Of a stretch of 64,000 nt of DNA, positions 35,397 to 43,174 are shown piece by piece. Origin of the DNA: Algoriphagus winogradskyi (GTDB lineage: Bacteria > Bacteroidota > Bacteroidia > Cytophagales > Cyclobacteriaceae). The position numbers and the translations under genes were made by a program. The notes under the pieces were generated by a model that was not told where the DNA came from, did no database searches, and worked only from the letters and a program-made list of their open reading frames with translations. Position 1 is the stretch's first letter; the number at the start of each line of letters is the position of its first letter. The DNA lies in contig NZ_FXUA01000001.1 of assembly GCF_900182815.1 (NCBI RefSeq), positions 806,001-870,000 of the forward strand, written 5' to 3'.

Positions 35397-36574
35397 AATT
35401 AGCCTTCATTACTCCCTACCCACCAAGTCAAGTGACCCTTAATGAATACGGGTACCATCTTTCCCAAAGCTTCATCGGCAAAAAGGGCATAGAAAAGATC
35501 TATATTCTCACCAACAATCTGGAGGACAATAGCCAATATTCCAGGTACGCTACGGATGGACTGGAAATTATCCCGTGTTGGGATTTTGATAGCTGGTTTA
35601 CAGTTTTGAATCTGAAGAAAAAGCTAAAAGAGCTGGCTCCAGACGCAGTAATTTTAAACCTACAGTTCATGACTTTTGGTGCTGGCAAAATTCCTGCGGC
35701 ATTAGGTTTACTTACTCCCTGGATGTGTAAAAAGCTGAATATACCCTCCGTAGTCATCCTTCATAATATTACCGAAACGGTAAAATTGGATACCATAGGG
35801 ATGGCTGATAGCAAATTGAAAGGCAATCTTTTCCTTTGGATAGGTGAGCAACTCACCAAATTCATCCTCAAGGCAGATCTAGTGGGTGTTACGATTTCCC
35901 AATATGTCACCATTCTCAAGGAAAAATATAAGGCTGAGAATGTGATTCTTCTTCCTCATGGAAACTTCGAGCTTCCCGAGCGTAACTACGTTCCAGAAGG
36001 CTCAAACAAGATCAACTTGATGGCTTTTGGGAAATTTGGTACCTACAAAAAAGCTGAGGTGATGATAGATGCAATGGAAATTCTTCAGAAAAAATATCCT
36101 GAATTGGAATTCACCTCCACCGTAGCAGGCACAGATAATCCCAACGTGAAAGGCTATATCGACAGCCTAAAAAATAAATATGCTCATCTACCCAATGTAG
36201 AGTACACCGGATATATCCCGGAGGAAAAGGTCTCTCAAATCTTCTGGGAAAGCACATTTGTAATTTTCCCTTACACTACTACTACAGGAAGCTCAGGCAT
36301 TCTGCATCAGGCAGGAAGTTATGGACGAGCGTGCATACTACCAAAAATTGATGATCTCGAACGGGTGGTAGACGAAGAAGGATATGGTGGAGCCTATTTC
36401 GAAACTGATGATGCTGCGAGTCTCGCTCAGGCAGTTGCTAGCTTGATAGATAACCCAGAAGAACGTAAGAAGATCGAAGACCAAAACTACAAAGCAGCCA
36501 AAGGGCTACCTATGGGAGAACTCGCACAATGGTACCTAAGCCACATCCACACTCTCTTGAACCAAAGAAAATGA
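35393..36574 (+). CDS. GT4-type glycosyltransferase
   Basis: A 393-residue cytosolic GT-B enzyme. The N-terminal Rossmann domain begins MKLAFITPYPPSQVTLNEYG. The C-terminal nucleotide-sugar domain has LMAFGKFGTYKKAEVMIDA, VEYTGYIPEEKV, and the region FVIFPYTTTTGSSGILHQAGSYG, in place of the usual ExxGxxxxE acidic motif. The donor is plausibly GDP-mannose because manC is in the same unit, but this is inference. Overlaps both neighbours by 4 bp. Confidence 0.88.
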   Translation: MKLAFITPYPPSQVTLNEYGYHLSQSFIGKKGIEKIYILTNNLEDNSQYSRYATDGLEIIPCWDFDSWFTVLNLKKKLKELAPDAVILNLQFMTFGAGKIPAALGLLTPWMCKKLNIPSVVILHNITETVKLDTIGMADSKLKGNLFLWIGEQLTKFILKADLVGVTISQYVTILKEKYKAENVILLPHGNFELPERNYVPEGSNKINLMAFGKFGTYKKAEVMIDAMEILQKKYPELEFTSTVAGTDNPNVKGYIDSLKNKYAHLPNVEYTGYIPEEKVSQIFWESTFVIFPYTTTTGSSGILHQAGSYGRACILPKIDDLERVVDEEGYGGAYFETDDAASLAQAVASLIDNPEERKKIEDQNYKAAKGLPMGELAQWYLSHIHTLLNQRK

Positions 36575-37062
36575 TCTCACTACTTAGCCGGGCGATAGAA
36601 GCTTTCCTGCAGCTATTTTACCCTCTTTTCAGAAAATGGCTTGCCTATGATGTGTATGCCTATTTGGCTGTAGGAGCGATCAATACCGCTTTAAACATCC
36701 TATTATTTGCAGTTTTGTATGAGTTTATCCTTCCTAAAGAAGGTTGGGTAATACTTGACTACTCAATAGCCTCTTACACGCTTGCCTTACTTATTGCTTT
36801 TTTCGTCACCATTCCTACAGGGTTTTGGTTGAGTAAAAATTTCGCTTTTAAGAGCGCTCCCTCTGGAGGCAAGAAAACCACAAAGCAACTATTTAAGTAC
36901 ATATTAGTAGTTGGGCAAGGCCTTGGCAGTGATTACCTGATCCTCAAAGGATTGATTGTATTTTTTGAAATGGAACCCACCCTGGCCAAAATCTTCTCTA
37001 CAGTCATCGTATTGACAGTGAATTTTTTACTTCAAAAGTATTTTACATTTAAAAACCACTAA
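36571..37062 (+). CDS. GtrA-family membrane protein
   Basis: A 163-residue protein with four membrane helices and the GtrA pattern: YLAVGAINTALNILLFAVLYEF near the N-terminus, FWLSKNFAFKS in the middle and NFLLQKYFTFKNH at the C-terminus. GtrA proteins are thought to flip polyprenyl-phosphate-linked sugars across the inner membrane, which fits the DPM1-like GT2 gene. The ATG at 36571 overlaps the previous stop (ATGA). Last gene of the operon. Confidence 0.92.
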   Translation: MISLLSRAIEAFLQLFYPLFRKWLAYDVYAYLAVGAINTALNILLFAVLYEFILPKEGWVILDYSIASYTLALLIAFFVTIPTGFWLSKNFAFKSAPSGGKKTTKQLFKYILVVGQGLGSDYLILKGLIVFFEMEPTLAKIFSTVIVLTVNFLLQKYFTFKNH

Positions 37063-37067
37063 GTATT

Positions 37068-37112
37068 TTCCATATTTTGGAATATTTCACTAAATATTCC
37101 TAATAATGGAAG
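37068..37112. promoter_or_regulatory. Paired palindromes upstream of the type IX-secreted protein
   Basis: 37068-37084 is TTTCCA-TATTT-TGGAAT (perfect core). 37098-37112 is TTCCT-AATAA-TGGAA, almost the same sequence as the second site upstream of H-NOX (27441-27455, one base different). Centres are 29 bp apart. They lie 87-131 bp upstream of the ATG at 37199. Confidence 0.7.
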
Positions 37113-37153
37113 GTGCGCCAAATGCAACTTATTGATTTTAAGGTTTTTATGAG

Positions 37154-37169
37154 TTGGCTTACAGATTGA
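37154..37169 (+). promoter_or_regulatory. Possible sigma-54 promoter (-24/-12)
   Basis: TTGG-N10-GA (GG at 37156-37157, then 10 nt, then GA) is one base from the sigma-54 pattern GG-N10-GC. It lies 42 bp downstream of the palindromes and 30 bp upstream of the ATG, which is the geometry expected for an NtrC-type activator. Confidence 0.3.
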
Positions 37170-37198
37170 ATAAGTATTACCACTTAACAATCGGAGTC

Positions 37199-39415
37199 AT
37201 GCTAAAAAAACTACTTTCCAAACTAATTTTCATTGTGCTTTGGACTTTAATAACAAGCATAAGTCATATGGCTTTAAGCCAGCAAGTTGGAAACAGACGT
37301 TGTCCTGAGCTTTACAAAAGAAATAACGGGAACGGACAGAAGGTTACTGAATATGCCTCAAACATCAGTCCTGCAAGCATTTATTTCCTAAGTGCACTTT
37401 CCAAATCAAATCAAGGGAATTTCACCTTTGGCTGGGCGGAGCCAATCATTTTTCCACCCGTTGTGACTAAATCATGGATCACAACTACCGACGGCAATAC
37501 TTACTTAGATTGGGAATTTGGCAACAATGAATCTGGAAGTCCATTTAATCCTCCAGGAATTCCAAATGGAAATGAGGTGAAATATACTTTTTACAACAAT
37601 AACCTTCCCACCGCAGGTCTAATCACTTTAGAATTAACAGACCCAATTGACGGATTACCTTATTGCACTTGTACCTACCCATTGACTTCGGGCTCATCAG
37701 CTGAAGTAAAGTTAGTTTCTGAAGAAAATTTGCGGGTAAGCTCTGGAAATGACGGTGGATTGGAAAGTAGAAGTCTGGGTACTGCAGTGGTAGAGCAGGT
37801 TTTTGAAAGATTCTCCAGTGGAAAAAACACCTTGAACTACAAAGAGAAAGAAACTCTAAAAAATTATAGAAAAGCTAAAGTAAACGGATTTGAACTCTCT
37901 TCTTTAATCCCAGATGAACAAATGCTGGGAGAGAATTTTGTGGGGTACCTTACCAGTCCAGAAGAGTTGTTAGCTATCACCAATGCCGAGGAAGTTGTAT
38001 CAGTTGACTTTCTGAATCAAGGAAATAACCTTGCGACTTTCTTTGCTACTAAAACATCGGAAAAGGTTTACGAGCACTCCAAATACGTGTGTGATAGGTT
38101 AAAGGGGGCTGAAATTTTGGCAATTGACAGTATTCAGATTGGTGAATTTAATTTGATCAGGAGCTTGCTGAAACCAACCTCTGGCCTAAATGAATATTCA
38201 ATCTCTTTTTCCATCGGAATTACTCCAGCTTCGAATGAAATGCATTTGCAATCCGCATGGCTTTTGGAAGATTATGTTTCAGAGCCAAGTTTTTACAACT
38301 TCCAATTTTGGAGTGCTGATGGAAAACTCCTTCAGTTGATGATTGAAAATATTTTATCCCAAGTGAAAAACTTCGGATCACTGCATCAGACAGTGTCTAA
38401 AACAACACCGGGGATTTTTGTGAGCAAAACCCATAGAATCACAAATGATCCAAGCAAGGTGTCATTAAAAATCTGGAACCGAACGCTTGAAACCTCAGCT
38501 ACAATCCAACTTACTTCCAAACCAAATGAAAATTCACAGACTATGATTACGAGTACTATGGAGGTGGAATTGACCCCCATGGGAACATCTTCAGTGGAAA
38601 TCGATGCAAAAGATTATTCTGAGGTAAGTATAAGTTTGATAGATAAAAGCATCAAAAATGATTACCTCTATCAAAGTGATGGGATTTGGGCACATTACAT
38701 CCCAACGGGTGGTAGTATCATTCAAAATCAAATTAGCAACACAGACAATTTTGAAGTTTTGGACGGCGACTATCCTATTTTACGAAATGTAGCGTTTTCT
38801 GCTTCTGGATCTGATTATGCCACTGTGTATAAGACCATAAAAGGAGGTGCAGTACCTGAGGACTTGAGTGAGTTCAACTTCTTAAATTTTAAAGCTTCCG
38901 GTCAAGGAGAAATGACCATACGTTTTGTGAAAAAATCAGTAGAGAACTTCGACGCTCATTACTACTATACTTTTGACCTAAGCAAAGAAATCAAAAGCTA
39001 TAGTATACCCTTGAGTAATTTTCGATCAAATGAGTTTTCAGAAAATGTGAAACTTGATGATTTGGTCATCCTTTCCTTTACCTCTCAAAATCAGGGCTTA
39101 ATAGCTATGAACCTGAGTGAGATTCGCTTTTCAAATAGAAATGAAAATCAAAAGAACTCTGTCTTATCGATAAAAGCTTACCCAAACCCATTCCAGGAAA
39201 AGACTAATATTCAGTTTGAGTCAAAATTTGGAGGGCAGATGCAATTAGGCGTTTATAATCTTGACGGAAATCTAGTGGCAAGTGATCTTATAGAAACTAA
39301 AGCAGGCCAAAATCAGCGAATTCTAGAATTGAACAGAGTGACTAAAAAAGGTATCTACATTCTAAAAATCTCTTCAAACTTAGAATTACTTACTTCAAAA
39401 TTAATCATCAATTAA
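37199..39415 (+). CDS. Type IX-secreted surface protein of unknown function
   Basis: A 738-residue exported protein. The ATG at 37199 starts a signal peptide (MLKKLLSKLIFIVLW, ending ALSQQ). The C-terminal 80 residues are a type IX secretion sorting domain: AYPNPFQEKTNIQF, LGVYNLDGNLV and KKGIYILKI. A region near 565-660 resembles a CBM11-like/carbohydrate-binding beta-sandwich (YATVYKTIKGG; LNFKASGQGEMTIRFVKKS). A longer frame starting at a TTG at 37154 would overlap the promoter. It follows the glycan operon and shares its palindromic sites with H-NOX, so it may be a matrix protein of the same regulon (inference). Confidence 0.85.
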   Translation: MLKKLLSKLIFIVLWTLITSISHMALSQQVGNRRCPELYKRNNGNGQKVTEYASNISPASIYFLSALSKSNQGNFTFGWAEPIIFPPVVTKSWITTTDGNTYLDWEFGNNESGSPFNPPGIPNGNEVKYTFYNNNLPTAGLITLELTDPIDGLPYCTCTYPLTSGSSAEVKLVSEENLRVSSGNDGGLESRSLGTAVVEQVFERFSSGKNTLNYKEKETLKNYRKAKVNGFELSSLIPDEQMLGENFVGYLTSPEELLAITNAEEVVSVDFLNQGNNLATFFATKTSEKVYEHSKYVCDRLKGAEILAIDSIQIGEFNLIRSLLKPTSGLNEYSISFSIGITPASNEMHLQSAWLLEDYVSEPSFYNFQFWSADGKLLQLMIENILSQVKNFGSLHQTVSKTTPGIFVSKTHRITNDPSKVSLKIWNRTLETSATIQLTSKPNENSQTMITSTMEVELTPMGTSSVEIDAKDYSEVSISLIDKSIKNDYLYQSDGIWAHYIPTGGSIIQNQISNTDNFEVLDGDYPILRNVAFSASGSDYATVYKTIKGGAVPEDLSEFNFLNFKASGQGEMTIRFVKKSVENFDAHYYYTFDLSKEIKSYSIPLSNFRSNEFSENVKLDDLVILSFTSQNQGLIAMNLSEIRFSNRNENQKNSVLSIKAYPNPFQEKTNIQFESKFGGQMQLGVYNLDGNLVASDLIETKAGQNQRILELNRVTKKGIYILKISSNLELLTSKLIIN

Positions 39416-39606
39416 GAGTATTCTGACATAGAATCCATAGAAGCGGTTAAAAAAACCACCAAAAAATAAATCTTAAACAGGAATTTGGGGTGAAAAGAAA
39501 ATGCAGAACACAAGTAGTAATCTCCTGTTTTATAACACCTTAAAGCGTATAATTACCAGTTTTTAAAAACCCTACTTTATTAACTTTTTGCCTTTTATTG
39601 TAAGTT

Positions 39607-39640
39607 TTTATTCTGTATTAATTAAATAACACAGAATAAA
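39607..39640. promoter_or_regulatory. Inverted repeat upstream of the ammonium transporter
   Basis: TTTATTCTGT (39607-39616) and ACAGAATAAA (39631-39640) are perfect 10-bp arms around a 14-nt AT-rich centre, ending 25 bp before the ATG. The position suits an operator, perhaps for nitrogen control; a hairpin in the leader is the alternative. Confidence 0.5.
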
Positions 39641-39665
39641 AGATTAATTATTTTATTTTTGTGGC

Positions 39666-41009
39666 ATGGAAAAAAGTGGAATGAAATTCAAGTGGAAGGT
39701 TGCATTTCTGATAACGATTGCGGCACCTGTACTAGGTCTTTTTTGGAAGCATAGTCAACCTGTACTGGAAAACTTTGGAACTGAGAGTGATCTGAATTAT
39801 GCGGATATAGCTTGGCTACTCACCGCATCCTGTTTGGTTTTACTGATGACGCCTGGGCTCTCCTTGTTTTACGGCGGGATGGTCGGCAAGAAAAATCTTA
39901 TTTCCACAATGTTGCAGAGCTTCATCTCGCTGGGAGTAGTCACCATGCTGTGGGTAGTGGTAGGTTTCAGTATCGCCTTTGGGGATCCTATCGGCATTAC
40001 CATCGATGGAGTAAAGTATGGTCTTTTTGGCAACCCATTCCAGTACATGTTCTTTGATCAGGTAGCAGAATTACCGCATAAGGCGCTTGGTTCCTCGATT
40101 CCATTTATCCTGTTCGCCTTATTTCAGATGAAATTCGCTGTGATTACTCCTGCGATCATCACAGGATCTTTTGCGGAGCGGGTTCGCTTTATAGGCTACC
40201 TTTTCTTCATTGGCATCTTCTGCATATTTGTCTATGCACCTCTGGCACACATGGTTTGGCATCCAAATGGGCTGATCGGTTCCTACTTTGGTGTGCTTGA
40301 TTTCGCCGGCGGGACAGTTGTGCATATCAGCGCGGGTCTTGCTTCCTTGGCTGGGGCTTTATTTTTGGGTAAAAGAAACAAGCCTCATCACGAACCTTCG
40401 AATATCACCTATGTACTCCTCGGAACTGGCATGCTCTGGTTTGGCTGGTTTGGATTCAACGCGGGTTCTTCCTTAGGAGCCAATGCCACAGCGGCACTTG
40501 CATTTGCTACTACAACAATATGTTCCGCAACAGCAATGATGACCTGGGTGCTTTTTGATAGGATTCAGGGAAGAAAAATCTCTGCCCTGCAAGCTTGTAT
40601 AGGTGCAGTAGTCGGGCTGGTAGTGATCACCCCGGCAGCTGGCTACATCACGGTTCCCGAAAGTTTCTTCTTTGGAGCTGTGGGAGCCATCGTTTCCAAT
40701 TTGGCTATGCATGCGAAGTTTTTGAAGAAAATTGACGACACACTGGATGTCTTTGCTTGCCACGGAATTGGCGGAATTATGGGGATGATCCTCACTGCAA
40801 TCTTCGCAGGAAAAGAAGGCTCTAGTTTACTTCATGGAGGCATCGGAGTATTCGCGTCACATATGGTGGTGCTAGTGGGTGTATGTCTTTTCTCCTTTGG
40901 GATGGCCTATGCTATTTTCTTTATCCTAAACAAATTTGTTACGCTGCGAGTGCGGGAGGAATACGAAGAAGTGGGACTTGATATTTCCCAGCATGGGGAG
41001 TCGATATAA
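39666..41009 (+). CDS. amt: Ammonium transporter
   Basis: A 447-residue Amt/MEP/Rh channel with about 11-12 helices. The family motif FAGGTVVHISAGLASLAG carries the first pore His and AGGTVVH core; FACHGIGGIMGMIL carries the second. An N-terminal membrane segment (about 9-27) precedes the core. No glnB-type PII gene follows, although Amt is usually paired with one. A bidirectional terminator lies 20 bp after the stop. Confidence 0.96.
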   Translation: MEKSGMKFKWKVAFLITIAAPVLGLFWKHSQPVLENFGTESDLNYADIAWLLTASCLVLLMTPGLSLFYGGMVGKKNLISTMLQSFISLGVVTMLWVVVGFSIAFGDPIGITIDGVKYGLFGNPFQYMFFDQVAELPHKALGSSIPFILFALFQMKFAVITPAIITGSFAERVRFIGYLFFIGIFCIFVYAPLAHMVWHPNGLIGSYFGVLDFAGGTVVHISAGLASLAGALFLGKRNKPHHEPSNITYVLLGTGMLWFGWFGFNAGSSLGANATAALAFATTTICSATAMMTWVLFDRIQGRKISALQACIGAVVGLVVITPAAGYITVPESFFFGAVGAIVSNLAMHAKFLKKIDDTLDVFACHGIGGIMGMILTAIFAGKEGSSLLHGGIGVFASHMVVLVGVCLFSFGMAYAIFFILNKFVTLRVREEYEEVGLDISQHGESI

Positions 41010-41027
41010 GTATTTTACCTTTCCACG

Positions 41028-41062
41028 AAAAAAAGCCTCTGAGAAATCAGGGGCTTATTTCT
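41028..41062. terminator. Bidirectional terminator between amt and a lipoprotein gene
   Basis: AAGCCTCTGA (41033-41042) pairs with TCAGGGGCTT (41047-41056, one wobble), flanked by an A-run and a T-rich tail; suits both converging genes. Confidence 0.8.
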
Positions 41063-41080
41063 TGTGAAGTTTCCTATTTC

Positions 41081-41452
41081 TTAATACCCAAATTTAGAAA
41101 AGGTCACAAAAGTTGAGTCATTTTCAATCCTATATTCTACACGTTTTTCTAGTGGTGCTCCATTAGTATAATATCCAGTAATGCTGGTTTCTTTTTTACC
41201 ATCCGAATGGGTAAATGTCAAAGAATATGCACCATCAACAATATTATTTTTCATAGACAAAAAATCTGACACACGCTCATCAGCCTGAATATCACCCATA
41301 GCCAGGACTTCCAACTTCTCTGTGGTGCTAAATCCCACATTCGTCAGCATTTTGTCTGTGTTGTTTTTGATAACTACCTCAATACCTTTTTCCTCGTGAG
41401 AAACACAGGAAATTAAAGTCATAATTAAAAATACAGGCAGGAATTTTTTCAT
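41081..41452 (-). CDS. Small lipoprotein, unknown function
   Basis: A 123-residue protein with a lipoprotein signal (MKKFLPVFLIMTLISC, Cys16). The mature domain is beta-rich (IEVVIKNNTDKMLTNVGFST; VEYRIENDSTFVTFSKFGY). No family recognised. It converges on amt through a shared terminator. Confidence 0.65.
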   Translation of the reverse strand: MKKFLPVFLIMTLISCVSHEEKGIEVVIKNNTDKMLTNVGFSTTEKLEVLAMGDIQADERVSDFLSMKNNIVDGAYSLTFTHSDGKKETSITGYYTNGAPLEKRVEYRIENDSTFVTFSKFGY

Positions 41453-41495
41453 TTTTTAGTCACAAATAATAATCTAGTCAACTGCATAGTAATAT

Positions 41496-41525
41496 CAAGT
41501 CCAGCTTCTGGAGAAGCAGGACAAC
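41496..41525. repeat. 30-bp palindromic dispersed repeat, copy 1
   Basis: Matches 42467-42496 with one mismatch in 30 bases. The core GCTTC-TGGA-GAAGC and flanking TCC/GGA can form a hairpin. Intergenic, about 970 bp from copy 2 in the same orientation. Confidence 0.85.
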
Positions 41526-41539
41526 AGTGGGATTTGGAA

Positions 41540-41986
41540 TCACCTCTCTAATTCCTTCCTCATAGCAAGCCCAATAATTGGCCCAAACACTAAAGCAGGA
41601 GCTAGAGCAGTAATTACAATTCTTATCAACCCACTCAATGATAGATCAGAGACTGAAGCAAAAAACATTATTAATAAACAAGGTACCGTCCAGCAAACTA
41701 ACAGGCATTTAACACCTATAAATACCCCATTCCTTCCTTGACTAATAGCCTGAGCAGCATGTGGCCCAATGAAATAAGCTATCGCAAGTGAGCAAAAGAT
41801 TAACAAACAAATCATAAAAATTTGCATCGGTTCAATAGCAAAGCCAATTGCTAATCCACTACTGCTTTCCCCAATGGTTCCCACCATAATTAAGATCAAC
41901 AGTACAATTGTTATAATGGCTACCGTACCTGTGATCAGCAGATATTTAATAAATAAAAAATTAGTATTGCCAGGAAGCTGTATCAT
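41540..41986 (-). CDS. Small integral membrane protein, unknown function
   Basis: A 148-residue protein with four hydrophobic segments (about 10-35, 45-68, 80-105 and 112-138) and a short basic C-terminus (MRKELER). No conserved motif recognised. The ParE remnant ends 3 bp upstream of its start, so its promoter may lie inside the remnant. Confidence 0.6.
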   Translation of the reverse strand: MIQLPGNTNFLFIKYLLITGTVAIITIVLLILIMVGTIGESSSGLAIGFAIEPMQIFMICLLIFCSLAIAYFIGPHAAQAISQGRNGVFIGVKCLLVCWTVPCLLIMFFASVSDLSLSGLIRIVITALAPALVFGPIIGLAMRKELER

Positions 41987-41989
41987 AGT

Positions 41990-42211
41990 CTATGTTTTTA
42001 AATGCTTATCTAACTCTAACAGTCGGTTTCTCAAGTCTATTCTTTCATGGAGGATCCTGGTGATTTCCACATAATCTTCATTCACTTTTCGATAGAAAAT
42101 TATGTGTCGATTTGACCTCATTCCAAGCAACGCTTTTGTGATCCCCTCGTAACTTTGACCTAAAGCTGGCTTGTATGCAATAACCTGGCAGGTTCCTATT
42201 AGGAATACTTG
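41990..42211 (-). pseudogene. ParE/RelE toxin remnant (C-terminal part)
   Basis: The reverse frame reads YKPALGQSYEGITKALLG, then MRSNRHIIFYRKVNEDYVEI, then TRILHERIDLRNRLLE and a TAG. HIIFYR and the ILHERxD block are hallmarks of ParE-type toxins. The N-terminal third is missing, there is no start codon, and no ParD-like antitoxin is seen upstream. A decayed toxin-antitoxin module is the likely explanation. The stretch 42212-42541 beyond it has no gene, only dispersed repeats. Confidence 0.8.
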
Positions 42212-42466
42212 TCGGCTTGGTTTTCTGACCCCATATCAAATATATTATTCTATTTTGAACAATTGGTCAAAATGATTTCCGAGTGATATTGATGTGTTTT
42301 TGTTCATCCTGATGCTGTTTGGTTTTAATATACCAAAAATTGGTACATCTTATAACTACTGGGTTTTCTATAAATGAGTGAAATAACCAATTCCAACTAG
42401 GTTAAAATTCCTAAACCCCTCCCACCATAACCCAGAATTTCTGAAATTGACTTTCTAAGCAAAACG

Positions 42467-42540
42467 CAAGTCCAGCTTCCGGAGAAGCAGGACAACTGCG
42501 TCCTTTGCGTGAACTTTGCGAACCTCTGCGGTTAAAACTT
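42467..42540. repeat. 30-bp palindromic repeat copy 2 and adjoining TTTGCG-type repeat
   Basis: 42467-42496 repeats the 30-bp hairpin element of 41496. Directly after it, 42500-42540 contains CTTTGCG...TTTGCG...CTCTGCGGTTAAAA, which resembles 48470-48499 (CGCG...CTTTGCGGTTTAAAA). Such GCG-spaced intergenic repeats are common in this phylum. They end at the ABC gene start. Confidence 0.7.
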
Positions 42541-42541
42541 T

Positions 42542-43174
42542 ATGCTAGAAATACAGCACTTCAAAAAAACTTACCCCACCGGCTTTCAGATGGAGATTGA
42601 TTCACTCCACTTGGCTAAAGGCATACATTTAATCAAAGGTGAAAATGGCTCAGGGAAATCTACTTTGCTTAAGGCTGTTGTCGGGATTCATGACTTTGAA
42701 GGGGAAATTAAGTTGGATGGGATTTCACTGAAGAAAGAACCTATCTCCTTTCGCAAGCTGGTCAATTACTCTGAAGCAGAACCCCTTTTCCCGGATTTTC
42801 TAAGTATGGATGAACTGATCGCCTTTGCTGCAGAAACCAAAGGAGCGGATCAATCTCAAATACCGGTTTTAAAGGAGATTTTGGGCATAGGTGACTTTTC
42901 CAAGAATCCCATAGCTACCTATTCCTCGGGAATGTTGAAAAAGACAGGATTGATCTTAGCTTTTCTGGGCAAGCCAAGCTTGATCATTCTTGATGAACCC
43001 TATACGACGATCGACGTGGGAACACAGCAACGATTAACTGAGCTGATCCATCGTGAACTGGAAGGCGGAGTGAGTTTTCTACTAACTTCCCATATCGCGG
43101 ATTTCGAAGAGTTTTTCGCCTATGATTCTGTCCTGACTATCGCTGATGGCAACCTGATCCAAAGTCATGAATGA
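42542..43174 (+). CDS. ABC transporter ATP-binding protein
   Basis: A 210-residue ATPase. Walker A is KGENGSGKST near residue 32, the signature is atypical (YSSGMLKKTGL instead of LSGGQ), Walker B is LIILDEPYTTID and the switch His is in LTSHIADF. The altered signature is common in ABC-2-like exporters of Bacteroidota. It overlaps the downstream membrane gene by 8 bp, so they form one transporter. The substrate is unknown. Confidence 0.88.
   Translation: MLEIQHFKKTYPTGFQMEIDSLHLAKGIHLIKGENGSGKSTLLKAVVGIHDFEGEIKLDGISLKKEPISFRKLVNYSEAEPLFPDFLSMDELIAFAAETKGADQSQIPVLKEILGIGDFSKNPIATYSSGMLKKTGLILAFLGKPSLIILDEPYTTIDVGTQQRLTELIHRELEGGVSFLLTSHIADFEEFFAYDSVLTIADGNLIQSHE

Noticed and set aside
41496..41525. 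Intrinsic terminator
   Set aside because: The hairpin lacks a T-run and the same 30 bp recurs elsewhere, so it is better treated as a dispersed repeat.
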